The position numbers and the translations under genes were made by a program. From the NCBI RefSeq assembly GCF_019429485.1, contig NZ_JAHXZN010000001.1, positions 1,488,001 to 1,552,000 of the forward strand: a stretch of 64,000 nt of DNA. Reading direction: 5' to 3'. This stretch comes from Sphingomonas citri (GTDB taxonomy: Bacteria; Pseudomonadota; Alphaproteobacteria; Sphingomonadales; Sphingomonadaceae). The notes under the pieces were generated by a model, which saw only the letters and a list, made by a program, of their open reading frames with translations, was not told where the DNA came from and did not search any database. Below, piece after piece: positions 56,855-64,000 of the stretch. Numbering within the stretch: position 1 is the first letter of the stretch; every line of letters begins with the position of its first letter.

Positions 56855-58534
56855 GTGGCGGTGACAGATCGCTTCGACGCCATCGTCGTCGGATCCGGTG
56901 TCAGCGGTGGCTGGGCCGCGAAGGAGCTGACCGAGAAGGGCCTGCGCGTCCTCATGCTCGATCGCGGTCGCATGGTGGAGCATGGCACCGACTATACCTA
57001 CGACGGCAAGCCGCCGTTCGAGATCCCGGCGCGCGATCGTATGCCCGCGCCGCTCGTCGCGAGCGACTATTTTATCGCCACGCACGGCTACGTTTCGCCT
57101 GCCAATCAGCACCTCCACAACAACGATCGGCTGAACCCCTATGCCTATGAGGAAGGCGACAAATTCTACTGGATCCGACCCGGCGCGGTCGGCGGCAAGT
57201 CGCTGATTTGGGGACGCTGGACGTTCCGCTGGGCGCCGCACGATTTCGAGGCGAACAAGCGTGACGGTCACGGCATCGACTGGCCGATCCGCTACGACGA
57301 CGTTGCGCCATGGTACAGCTATGTCGAGCGGTACATTGGCGTGTCGGGCTCCCGCGAGAACCTGCGTGAGCTGCCCGACAGCGAGTTCATGCCACCGCTA
57401 CCGATGAACATCGCGGAGGAGTGGGTGAAGCCGCGGCTCGAGGCAGCCTTCCCCGGCCGCAAGCTGATCCACTCGCGCATGAGCAACATAACCGAGGACA
57501 AGCCCGATCAGAACCGGAGCAAGTGCCAGTACAGATGGCAATGCGCCCGGGGCTGCTCGTTCGGAGCCTACTTCTCCAGTCAGGCGGTGACGCTCCCCGC
57601 AGCACAGGCGACAGGCCGCTTCACCCTTCGGTCAGATGCGGTGGTCACGAACCTCGAGTACGATCCCGCCGCGAAGCGCGTCACCGGTGTGCGGGTGGTC
57701 GACACCAGGACGGGGGCGGCCGAGGTGATTTCGGCGCGGCTCGTGTTCCTCTGCGCGTCGGCCATGGCCTCGGTCCAGATCCTGCTCAACAGCCGGGCAG
57801 CCGATGGCAGAAGCCATTTCGACCGGAGCGGGACGCTTGGGCGGTACGTCATGGATCACATCTTCCGGGTCAACATCAGCGGCGATGTCCCCGGCATGAC
57901 TGAGTACATCGAGTACGGGCGCCGGCCGGGGGGCGTCTACGTACCACGCTTCCGGAACATCGCGAGCGATGACGACGTCCCGTTCCGCAGAGGCTATGCC
58001 TATCAGGGGCGGGCCTCCCGCAGCCCGGCGAAGCCGGTCGGCTTCGGCGCGTCGATGAAGCAGGGGATGCGGCAGTACGACGGCTGGCGTTTCGGGCTGA
58101 GCGGCTACGGCGAGTGTCTGCCGTACGAGGACAACAGGGCATCGCTGCATCCGGACAGGGTCGATCGGTTCGGCGTTCCCCTCATGAAGTTCAACGTCAC
58201 CTTCCGCGACAACGAGATGAAGATGATGACCGACGCACGCGAGCAGGGTGAGGCCATGCTGCGCGCTGCCGGCGTCCTGAACGTCAAAAGCGAGCGACTG
58301 GAGCACGTTCCGGGCGACGGCATCCACGAGATGGGAGGGGCGCGGATGGGGGCTGATCCACGAGCTTCCGTCCTGAACGGCTGGAGCCAGGCACACGATG
58401 CTTCCAATCTCTTCGTGACGGACGGAGCGCAGATGGCGTCGTCGTCGTGCGTCAATCCGTCCCTCACGTTCATGGCGATGAGCGCGCGAGCCGCCGATTA
58501 TGCCGTCAAACAGGTGCGGGCTGGGGCAATCTAA
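56855..58534 (+). CDS. GMC-family oxidoreductase (sugar dehydrogenase-like)
   Basis: A 559-residue FAD enzyme starting at GTG 56855, just after the previous stop. The FAD site is AIVVGSGVSGGWAAKELTEK and LRVLMLDRGR. A cysteine pair block (CQYRWQCARGCSFGAYF) and the C-terminal GMC domain (GDGIHEMGGARMGADPRAS; TDGAQMASSSCVNPSLTFMA) with an Asn-Pro active-site region are typical of membrane-linked sugar dehydrogenases. Such enzymes oxidise hexoses or glycosides at C3. The usual small 'subunit 3' gene is not adjacent; the TIM-barrel protein takes its place. Together they could form or process a 3-keto sugar (inference). Confidence 0.88.
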   Translation: MAVTDRFDAIVVGSGVSGGWAAKELTEKGLRVLMLDRGRMVEHGTDYTYDGKPPFEIPARDRMPAPLVASDYFIATHGYVSPANQHLHNNDRLNPYAYEEGDKFYWIRPGAVGGKSLIWGRWTFRWAPHDFEANKRDGHGIDWPIRYDDVAPWYSYVERYIGVSGSRENLRELPDSEFMPPLPMNIAEEWVKPRLEAAFPGRKLIHSRMSNITEDKPDQNRSKCQYRWQCARGCSFGAYFSSQAVTLPAAQATGRFTLRSDAVVTNLEYDPAAKRVTGVRVVDTRTGAAEVISARLVFLCASAMASVQILLNSRAADGRSHFDRSGTLGRYVMDHIFRVNISGDVPGMTEYIEYGRRPGGVYVPRFRNIASDDDVPFRRGYAYQGRASRSPAKPVGFGASMKQGMRQYDGWRFGLSGYGECLPYEDNRASLHPDRVDRFGVPLMKFNVTFRDNEMKMMTDAREQGEAMLRAAGVLNVKSERLEHVPGDGIHEMGGARMGADPRASVLNGWSQAHDASNLFVTDGAQMASSSCVNPSLTFMAMSARAADYAVKQVRAGAI

Positions 58535-58616
58535 ACGGGCAGACAGATAACGTTCTGCCGCAGAGATAAGGTCAAGGAGTTCAATCGCGACATCAACGAC
58601 GCGTGATTAGTTAGCC

Positions 58617-58712
58617 TGTCTACCTTTGACGGGGTAGACGGGCACAGCCGCAGCTTGGAGCTGCATCCTCCCGACTTGGCCCGGCAGTGTCCCCACGCCG
58701 GGCTATTTTTTA
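58617..58712 (+). ncRNA. Three-hairpin element with intrinsic terminator
   Basis: Three perfect stems follow one another after the GMC gene: GTCTACC/GGTAGAC (58618-58639), GCAGCT/AGCTGC with loop TGG (58650-58664) and GCCCGGC/GCCGGGC (58679-58703), the last followed by TATTTTTT. It begins about 80 bases after the stop codon. It may simply end the operon, but three consecutive stems also fit a processed or independent small RNA. The remaining part of the gap, 58713-58902, contains nothing recognisable. Confidence 0.6.
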
Positions 58713-58902
58713 TCGCTGACGAAGGTCGTCCGGATAGGCGAGCTTAAGTTGCCAACATAAAAAGCGGCTGCCGGTGTCGCTATTGAAAGCGCGCTGCTGG
58801 TGAGTAGCGACCCATAAACAAATGTTTAGCGATCAGAGCGAGCATCCCGTAGGTGGACCTCTGTTAACGTCGGCACCGCGACTAACACCTGCGCAAAGCC
58901 GG

Positions 58903-59808
58903 CTAGGATAAATCGACATCCCAGTAAGCCGGAGTGCCGAACTCGGTTCGAAGCCAGGCGACCAGCGCGGCCAGCTTGGCTGACGGGCTTCGATTGGCTG
59001 GATAGGCAACGTGGATCGTGGCGCCCTCAGCTTCAACGCCCACGTCAACGTGCACCAGCGATCCATCGGCTAGGTCGCGATGGATGAAGAAGGTAGGCAA
59101 AAGGGTGACGCCGAGGCCAGCGAGTGCCGCGTCCCGCATGACCAAGCCGTTGTTGACCCGCAAGCAAGCCGACGGCCTTACAATCATGGTGCCCGATGCG
59201 TCGGGAAAGCGCCAGTCGGCGTCGCGGTTGGTGTACAGGATCGCACTGATCCGATCGAGCTCGGCCAGGGTCCGCGGCCAGCCTCGCTGCTCCAGGTAAG
59301 CGGGGGAGGCAACAAGAAGGCGACGGCTGGAGGCGAGGTGCCGAACGATCAGACGCTCGTCCGTGATCGGACCGTGCCGAATGACGGCATCGTAGCCGTC
59401 GCCGGCGGCATCGACGAAGCGGTCGTCGAGGTCGAGCGTGAGCTGGATCTCAGGATGCAAAGCGAGGAAGCGGTAGATAGCTGGGCCAAGGTGAAGCGCA
59501 CCGAAGCTTATCGGCCCCGCCAGACGTAGAGGCCCAGCAAGCGAGCCGCGGCGCTCGACGACCTCCGCTTGCGCGTCCGACACCTCGCGCAGGATCGATC
59601 GAGCTCGGACGATCAGCGCGTCGCCGTCGGCCGTCAACGCGAGGGCTCGCGTCGTTCGCTGCACCAGCCGCGCGCCGACGGTGCGCTCGAGTTCCGCCAG
59701 CCGATCGCTGACGACGGATTTGGCGAGCCCTAGGCGCCGAGCCGCTGCGCTGATCGAGCCCGCTTCGGCGACCGCGACAAGTGCTTCCAACCCGTCCAGC
59801 TTCATCAT
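58903..59808 (-). CDS. LysR-family transcriptional regulator
   Basis: A 301-residue regulator. The N-terminal winged helix (LEALVAVAEAGSISAAARRL; GLAKSVVSDRLAELERTVGA) is followed by a LysR effector domain (LAGPLRLAGPISFGALHLGP; YDAVIRHGPITDERLIVRHL; RDAALAGLGVTLLPTFFI). It is divergent from the exported hydrolase and cupin genes, with a 114-bp shared promoter region holding a short inverted repeat, so it probably controls them. The inducer is unknown. ATG 59808 or 59805 may be used. Confidence 0.9.
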   Translation of the reverse strand: MMKLDGLEALVAVAEAGSISAAARRLGLAKSVVSDRLAELERTVGARLVQRTTRALALTADGDALIVRARSILREVSDAQAEVVERRGSLAGPLRLAGPISFGALHLGPAIYRFLALHPEIQLTLDLDDRFVDAAGDGYDAVIRHGPITDERLIVRHLASSRRLLVASPAYLEQRGWPRTLAELDRISAILYTNRDADWRFPDASGTMIVRPSACLRVNNGLVMRDAALAGLGVTLLPTFFIHRDLADGSLVHVDVGVEAEGATIHVAYPANRSPSAKLAALVAWLRTEFGTPAYWDVDLS

Positions 59809-59845
59809 CGTTCGGCATTTCCGGACGCCGTGTTCGGGATCGACC

Positions 59846-59865
59846 GGCTAGTCAGCAGACTGGCC
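59846..59865. promoter_or_regulatory. Inverted repeat in the LysR-hydrolase promoter
   Basis: GGCTAGTC and GACTGGCC, separated by AGCA, form an inverted repeat with seven of eight matched pairs. It is immediately followed by TTGACG (59866), a possible -35 element for the hydrolase gene. Its place in the divergent region makes it a candidate site for the LysR protein at 58903-59808. Confidence 0.4.
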
Positions 59866-59922
59866 TTGACGCAACTTGCTGTCGAGAGGCCAACCATTGG
59901 AGGTCGGCCCGGGAGGGTCACG

Positions 59923-60840
59923 ATGATCCGATCTCTCTTTGCGGCAGCCATCCTCGTCGTAGCTGCCACCAGTTCGCAGGCGCAGGTAAGGCCCTTTCCA
60001 CCGACATTCCACAAGCAGGACGTCAAGGCGAACGGGACCACGATCCACGTACGGGTCGGTGGAAGCGGGCCAGCCGTCGTGCTTCTCCATGGATACGGCG
60101 AGACCGGAGACATGTGGGAGCCGCTCGCCGCCAACCTGGTACGCGACCATCTGGTGATCGTGCCGGACCTCCGCGGCCTCGGCCTGTCCGCTAGGCCCGC
60201 TGGCGGGTACGACAAGAAGACGCAGGGAGAGGATGTCGCCGGCGTCCTTGATGCGCTGAAGGTCCGTAAGGCTGATCTGGTCACCCACGACATCGGCAAC
60301 ATGGTGGGCTTCGCCTTCGCGGCCGAGCACCGCGACCGGGTTAGACGCTTCGTCCTGATGGACGCGCCCATCCCCGGCGTGGGCCCTTGGGAAGAGATCC
60401 TCAAGAACCCGCTGCTGTGGCATTTCCGCTTCGGTGGCCCGGACATGGAGCGGCTGGTCGCGGGGCGCGAGCGCATCTACCTCGATCGCTTCTGGAACGA
60501 GTTCTCCGCCAAGCCGGACCGGTTCACCGAAGCGTCGCGGCAACATTACGCCGCGCTCTACGCCATGCCTGGGGCCATGCACGCCGGCTTCGCACAGTTC
60601 GCCGCCTTCGATCAGGATGCGATCGACGATCGCGCCTTCCTCGCGGAGGGGAAGCTTGCCATGCCCGTCCTGGCTGTCGGCGGGTCGGCTTCGTTCGGTT
60701 CCACCATGGCGGCGGTGATGCGGTTCGCTGCTACCGACGTTGAGGAAGCCGTCATCCCGGACGCCGGTCACTGGCTGATGGAGGAGCAGCCACAGGCGAC
60801 GGTCGCCGTCGTTCGAGCCTTTCTGGACAAGGGCAAGTGA
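59923..60840 (+). CDS. Exported alpha/beta hydrolase, epoxide-hydrolase/dehalogenase-like
   Basis: A 305-residue protein with a signal peptide (MIRSLFAAAILVVAATSSQA), so it is periplasmic. The fold marks are the oxyanion loop LLHGYGETGDMW, PDLRGLGLS and the nucleophile elbow VTHDIGN, where Asp123 replaces the usual Ser. The His is His283 in PDAGHWLMEEQP. An Asp nucleophile is characteristic of epoxide hydrolases and haloalkane or haloacetate dehalogenases. ATG 59923 follows GGGAGGG. The stop overlaps the cupin start as GTGA. It is divergent from LysR. Confidence 0.88.
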   Translation: MIRSLFAAAILVVAATSSQAQVRPFPPTFHKQDVKANGTTIHVRVGGSGPAVVLLHGYGETGDMWEPLAANLVRDHLVIVPDLRGLGLSARPAGGYDKKTQGEDVAGVLDALKVRKADLVTHDIGNMVGFAFAAEHRDRVRRFVLMDAPIPGVGPWEEILKNPLLWHFRFGGPDMERLVAGRERIYLDRFWNEFSAKPDRFTEASRQHYAALYAMPGAMHAGFAQFAAFDQDAIDDRAFLAEGKLAMPVLAVGGSASFGSTMAAVMRFAATDVEEAVIPDAGHWLMEEQPQATVAVVRAFLDKGK

Positions 60841-61313
60841 GCGCCCGCCTGCTCCTCGCCGGCGTCACCGCCTCCTTGCTCGTCGCCGCTCCCATCGACG
60901 CGCAGATGCAGGCGAAGCGACTGACACCACACGAGATCGCGGCCCTGCCGGCCATGGGCTCAGGTGCGGGAACGTCTGGCGTGACCGGCATCCGCAGCGT
61001 AGTGCTCGCCGGCGATCCGACGCAGGCCGGCCTCTACACGATCGAGATCCAGGTTCCGGCCCACACGCGCATCGCCTCGCACACTCATCGCGACGATCGG
61101 ACGGCCGTCGTGGTCTCCGGGCGATGGTACATCGGGTACGGGCCCACCGCTACCGACGCCGCGGCATCGCCATTGCTACCCGGCAGCTTCTACACCGAAC
61201 CTGCCGGGGCCGCGCACTTCGCGCACACCAAGGATCAGACAGCTGCAGTGATCATTACAGGTGTGGGACCCACGGACACGATCTATGTCGAGGAAGCCGA
61301 CACACCGCGCTGA
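60837..61313 (+). CDS. Exported small cupin protein
   Basis: A 158-residue protein starting at GTG 60837, overlapping the hydrolase stop. A signal peptide (LLLAGVTASLLVAAPIDAQ) precedes a single cupin barrel: QVPAHTRIASHTHRDDRTAV supplies two metal-binding His, VVSGRWYIGYG follows, and FYTEPAGAAHFAHTKDQTA supplies the second motif. Metal-dependent enzyme activity or sugar or small-molecule binding is possible. It is translationally coupled to the hydrolase, so the two probably act on one substrate in the periplasm. Confidence 0.85.
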   Translation: MSARLLLAGVTASLLVAAPIDAQMQAKRLTPHEIAALPAMGSGAGTSGVTGIRSVVLAGDPTQAGLYTIEIQVPAHTRIASHTHRDDRTAVVVSGRWYIGYGPTATDAAASPLLPGSFYTEPAGAAHFAHTKDQTAAVIITGVGPTDTIYVEEADTPR

Positions 61314-61387
61314 TCGCTCCGGTCGGACCTGGATGCTTGATCCTCGTTTAGCTGATGTGAACTCGCTACGGGGATAGGCGGCAGCAA

Positions 61388-61525
61388 GCGACGACCCAAT
61401 ACCGGTCACTCAGGGCCACATGCCGGCCGCTCAATTTCGGACGTCCATTCATCGCGGCATTCAGCCCGCATCGGCATTCTGCGGAGCTATTGGATTGGTT
61501 TGATCGGGCACAAACGCGGACGTCT
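61388..61525 (+). repeat. Dispersed intergenic repeat, copy 16
   Basis: CGACGACCCAATACCGGTCA, CTCAGGGCCACATGCCGGCC, TTTCGGACGTCCATTCATCG, GGCATTCTGCGGAGCTATTG and CACAAACGCGGACGTC. The minus-strand frame is open (M-N-G-R-P-K-L-S...L-S-D-R-Y-W-V). Confidence 0.85.
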
Positions 61526-61655
61526 AGCAGTGAGTGCAGCGCTGCGTGAAAAAACGGTTACGGCCTCGCTACCCGACCACCTACGTACAAGAGGCGACGC
61601 CTTGAGAGGCCCAAAATTCAACCACGCTGTTTTCGCGCGGTGGGGGAGCGAGAGC

Positions 61656-61754
61656 GGAGAAGCCGTGGCAGCGATCGGCAAAAGCGCAAAGTCCTTTGAT
61701 CCGATGAGCTTGGCCGCACAGATCCGAGCGCTTCTGCGTTCGACCTTAGGCTAA
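61656..61754 (+). pseudogene. Remnant of a single-domain response regulator
   Basis: The last 32 codons (GEAVAAIGKSAKSFDP, MSLAAQIRALLRSTLG) match the C-terminus of the response regulator at 37084-37473 (GAVGTIAKPFDP, IGLAAQVHRLLRSSFV), including the Lys-x-Phe-Asp-Pro block with one extra residue. Everything upstream in the frame (from 61500) lacks receiver character, so the phosphoacceptor half is gone. The small protein that follows 91 bases later is the paralogue of the one following the intact regulator. Confidence 0.6.
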
Positions 61755-61845
61755 GTCGTTGCATCAGTTCATGAGCAGGCGAGTAGGAGTTTCTTTCATC
61801 ACCGCGTGCTAGCGCTCGCTGCTGTTCAGAATGGAAGGCTGCTTG

Positions 61846-62019
61846 ATGACCGACCGGCGGGACCTTATTGAAGCGTTCAGCTCAGCTTTCCACCTGACCT
61901 TCGGCAACCGAGCCATCGAGGTCGCAGAGGGCCAGCGCGATCTGGCGAACGGCATCGTTCAGGAGCGCTGGCAAACGGTCATTGACGTGCTTACGGCGTC
62001 TGCGTCTTCAATCGCCTGA
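61846..62019 (+). CDS. Small protein, paralogue of 36581-36994
   Basis: A 57-residue protein: MTDRRDLIEAFSSAFHLTFG, NRAIEVAEGQRDLANGIVQE, RWQTVIDVLTASASSIA. It is helical and soluble, and about half identical over its first 35 residues to the gene after the response regulator at 37 kb. This copy keeps an intact C-terminus. ATG 61846 has GGAAGG at -14 and an in-frame ATG at 61831 as alternative. The function is unknown; the conserved position after a receiver gene suggests a linked role. Confidence 0.6.
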   Translation: MTDRRDLIEAFSSAFHLTFGNRAIEVAEGQRDLANGIVQERWQTVIDVLTASASSIA

Positions 62020-62132
62020 GTTGTCGGCGAAGGCATTTGGCGAGTACGGCTTCTCGTGTCCTGGGACCGACGCGGTGGGCAGCCCTAATCTTCAAGCCAG
62101 CTTTAGGTACGTACGCAAGGTGGCGTTTGGCG

Positions 62133-62960
62133 TCAGTTTAGCAGCTCAAGCACACCTTGCTGCGTCTGATTGGCCTGCGCCAGCATCGCGGTCGAGGTCC
62201 GAGTTAGGATCTGAAGCTTGGCGACTGTGGTCGTCTCGGTCGAGAAGTCGGCGTCCCCGATGCGGCTGCGCGCGTCGGTCAGGTTAGTGACGTTGACGGT
62301 GGCGTTGTTCACCGCCAATTCGAGGCGGTTCTGCGACGAACCCAGCGCGGCGCGGGCACCCGAGACCTCGGCGATCGCGTCGTCATAATTGGCCAGCGTC
62401 GCGCTGGTGCCGGCGGCGTCGAAGGCGAGCGCGGTGACCACCGCCAGGTCCGAGCCGCCGCTCGTCGAGAAGTCGACCGACTTCAACTTGACCGTGTCAC
62501 CGCTGTTCGCACCGGTCTGGATCGTGAAGCCGGTCGCCGCGGCCGAGTCGAACAGCTTCTTGCCGTTGAACGAGGTGTTGGTGACGATCGAGCTGATCTG
62601 GTCCTTGAGCGCCGACTGCTCGGCACGGATCGAGGACACGTCCGAGGCGGCATAGGTGCCGCTGCTCGCCTGCACCGTCAGCTCGCGCATGCGCTGCAGC
62701 ATGTTTGAGACCTCGCCCAGCGCGCCTTCCGCGGTCTGCGCCATTGAGATGCCGTCGTTGGCGTTGCGGATGCCCTGGCTCATGCCGCGGATCTGCGAGG
62801 TCATCGACTTGCTTATCGCGAGGCCGGCCGCGTCGTCCTTCGCCGAGTTGATGCGCTTGCCGGTCGACAGGCGCTCCATCGAAACCGACAGCGCCTTGTT
62901 CGCGCTGTTCGAGGCGGTGGTGGCGCGCAGCGCCGAGGTATTCGAGTTGATCATGGTCAT
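62133..62960 (-). CDS. fliC: Flagellin
   Basis: A 275-residue flagellin. The N-terminal D0/D1 region ([60 protein letters not shown]) and the C-terminal D0/D1 region ([40 protein letters not shown]) are both complete, with a short central domain, as in many alphaproteobacterial flagellins. ATG 62960 has GGGAGGT six bases upstream; ATG 62954 is possible. It is exported by the flagellar system without a signal peptide. No other flagellar gene is present in the window. A clear sigma-28 or sigma-54 promoter could not be placed. Confidence 0.95.
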   Translation of the reverse strand: MTMINSNTSALRATTASNSANKALSVSMERLSTGKRINSAKDDAAGLAISKSMTSQIRGMSQGIRNANDGISMAQTAEGALGEVSNMLQRMRELTVQASSGTYAASDVSSIRAEQSALKDQISSIVTNTSFNGKKLFDSAAATGFTIQTGANSGDTVKLKSVDFSTSGGSDLAVVTALAFDAAGTSATLANYDDAIAEVSGARAALGSSQNRLELAVNNATVNVTNLTDARSRIGDADFSTETTTVAKLQILTRTSTAMLAQANQTQQGVLELLN

Positions 62961-63252
62961 CAGCCTACCTCCCGAACAACGTCAAGCCACCCTTCGACAG
63001 CGTCTTGCATGTTCAGGCAAACGACCAGCGGCCACTCTCCTTTATAGGCCTGATTGCGCCATCGCCCCTACTTAGACCATAGTATTGTTGTTGAGTCTAA
63101 TTTGGACGGTATGCCAATCCTAATCTGGCAAAAGCTGAGCGCGGCTAAATTTTGGGGCTGTTCCGCGATCGCGTTGACCATCACCTACCTCAAAGCGATG
63201 GTACGCCTCCTCGCCAGACTCCACATGATCGGGGGCGCGCACCACATATATG
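62961..63252. other. Gap between flagellin and hemerythrin-like gene
   Basis: The first 20 bases are the flagellin ribosome site. A 41-codon minus-strand frame starting at GTG 63245 (VVRAPDHVESGEEAYHRFEV, stop at 63120) follows the hemerythrin-like stop and could be a tiny co-transcribed gene, but nothing confirms it. An 88-codon plus-strand frame at 63054-63320 is not protein-like. Confidence 0.3.
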
Positions 63253-63708
63253 TCAACGTCGTCCCGTCGTCCCAATTGCGGGCGCAAGCATTAATGCCGT
63301 TTGATATGCACCAGCACTAGGGTCTCCCTCCTGAAGGACGTGGCGGCGCAGCGCGTCGATCAGCACGCCAAATCCCGAAGCGAACCCGCACGCATCCCGC
63401 GCGATGCGTTCCGCCGGCCAGTCCCCGTTACAGATCGCCAAGTTCGTCCGCCAGTTCGTCACGTCGGGCCGAACCGCGGTCGCCAGCGCGGAGCTAACAG
63501 CTCCCGAGCGCACGGCCGTTTCGATCGCCACTTCCTCATCGTTACAGTGGCGGTTGACCACGCGTGCGAAAAGCAGTCGCAGCCGCGCAACCTCCTGCAT
63601 GCATGGCACCGGTCTACCGGCCGCGGAGACAAGGATTTCTTCAGCAAGCCTGAGCATGTCCCTATGCTCCTGCAGATGGACGGACGTCACTAACGCGCTC
63701 CTCATCAT
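63253..63708 (-). CDS. Hemerythrin-like domain protein (probable)
   Basis: A 151-residue all-helical protein. Histidines and acids fall in the spacing of a four-helix hemerythrin-like bundle: SVHLQEHRDMLRLAEEIL (His near residues 11 and 15), VVNRHCNDEEVAIETAV (His and Glu near residues 54-59) and IDALRRHVLQEGDPSA (His and Glu near residues 122-126). If correct, it binds a di-iron centre and could sense or carry oxygen or nitric oxide. The identification rests on this pattern only. ATG 63708 is the start. Confidence 0.55.
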   Translation of the reverse strand: MMRSALVTSVHLQEHRDMLRLAEEILVSAAGRPVPCMQEVARLRLLFARVVNRHCNDEEVAIETAVRSGAVSSALATAVRPDVTNWRTNLAICNGDWPAERIARDACGFASGFGVLIDALRRHVLQEGDPSAGAYQTALMLAPAIGTTGRR

Positions 63709-64000
63709 ACGCCTGAAATCGTCTTCGATTGAGCGATTAGCGAACCGTTTAATGTGACTGCTGCGTGAGCGGTCCTACGACCTAGGTAGAACGGGCATTT
63801 GATTATTGCAGACGTCTAAAGCACGTGGTGGCCATTGAATGATAAAAAGATACGAGGTCGCGCGATCTGGATCGATCGGGCTCATCAACAATCCGCCTCC
63901 CGCGCCTCATCCGGTGGGAGCTGATTGCGCGCGAGTGAAGCCGCGCGTTGGAAAGCCGCTGAAGCGTTGAATATCCAAGCTCGTCATTCGAACAACGGCA
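63709..64000. other. 292-bp window end, no supported gene
   Basis: A 43-codon plus-strand frame (63839-63970, MIKRYEVARSGSIGLINNPP) vaguely recalls the N-terminus of enoyl-CoA hydratase/isomerase proteins but ends in a stop after a few dozen residues. Nothing else was recognised. Confidence 0.3.

Noticed and set aside
4741..61525. Regularly recurring repeats as a CRISPR array
   Set aside because: The copies are kilobases apart, too long and too variable, with genes rather than spacers between them, and no cas genes are present.
63001..63060. Sigma-54 or sigma-28 promoter for the flagellin gene
   Set aside because: TGG and TTTGC elements are present but at the wrong spacing for sigma-54, and no sigma-28 pattern fits.
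63839..63970. Possible enoyl-CoA hydratase N-terminal remnant (IGLINNPPPA)
   Set aside because: The resemblance covers about ten residues and the frame closes soon after; chance is likely.
1..64000. rRNA, tRNA genes or insertion sequences
   Set aside because: No tRNA or rRNA signature and no transposase was recognised by eye on either strand; a tRNA scan could still find a cryptic one.

Overview
The window looks like part of a chromosome or large replicon of a Sphingomonas-like alphaproteobacterium. The DNA is GC-rich and holds five TonB-dependent receptors (TBDTs), carbohydrate and aromatic-ester catabolic genes, a short flagellin, and many tiny proteins of the kind common in sphingomonads. 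No rRNA, tRNA, CRISPR array or transposase was recognised. The genus is inferred from gene content only.

Layout. 1-4.7 kb: a BtuB-like receptor behind a cobalamin riboswitch, a 30-bp perfect palindrome, a His/Met-rich DUF2946-type protein and a second TBDT. 4.9-7.8 kb: a lower-GC patch with a large serine recombinase and a minimal tyrosine recombinase. 8-13.2 kb: aldo/keto reductase, exported unknown, a broken membrane gene, and an SDR plus GH130-like pair. 14-20.3 kb: a 1091-residue TBDT, a serine-invertase homologue lacking its catalytic serine, and a MacB-type permease without partners. 20.4-23.1 kb: EF-hand protein, a coupled small-gene pair with a frameshift at a homopolymer, and two unknowns. 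23.2-33.7 kb: a compact catabolic locus with an outer-membrane receptor, CitMHS transporter, AtuA-type two-part enzyme, two exported hydrolases and a LysR regulator. 34-36 kb: phosphatase, PhyH oxygenase, membrane protein. 36.1-42.2 kb: a run of mostly very small genes, all on the minus strand, including three recognisable paralogous families, a single-domain response regulator and a cold-shock protein. 43-45.4 kb: a DUF5703 glycosidase-like protein. 46.2-49.5 kb: a tightly overlapping glycosyltransferase / acyl-CoA-dehydrogenase-like / PIG-L deacetylase / methyltransferase cassette. 49.8-58.5 kb: a sugar-acquisition locus (GH130, FecR, FecI, STN-type TBDT, TIM-barrel epimerase, GMC oxidoreductase). 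58.9-61.3 kb: LysR, exported alpha/beta hydrolase, cupin. 61.4-64 kb: a decayed duplicate of the response-regulator locus, flagellin and a hemerythrin-like protein.

A dispersed intergenic repeat of up to about 165 bp occurs at least 16 times plus one fragment. Every copy I recognised points the same way on the + strand, whatever the direction of the neighbouring genes. Two related copies of a hairpin-rich, RNA-like element lie at 37.9 and 45.6 kb, and two further hairpin clusters ending in intrinsic terminators lie at 46.1 and 58.7 kb.

Functionally, the window is dominated by scavenging loci. Each couples outer-membrane uptake to exported or cytoplasmic enzymes and, in three cases, to a dedicated regulator or riboswitch. 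The strongest candidates for undescribed biology are the TBDT-CitMHS-AtuA-tannase locus, the GT2/ACAD/PIG-L/methyltransferase cassette, the single-orientation repeat family, and the paired structured-RNA elements.
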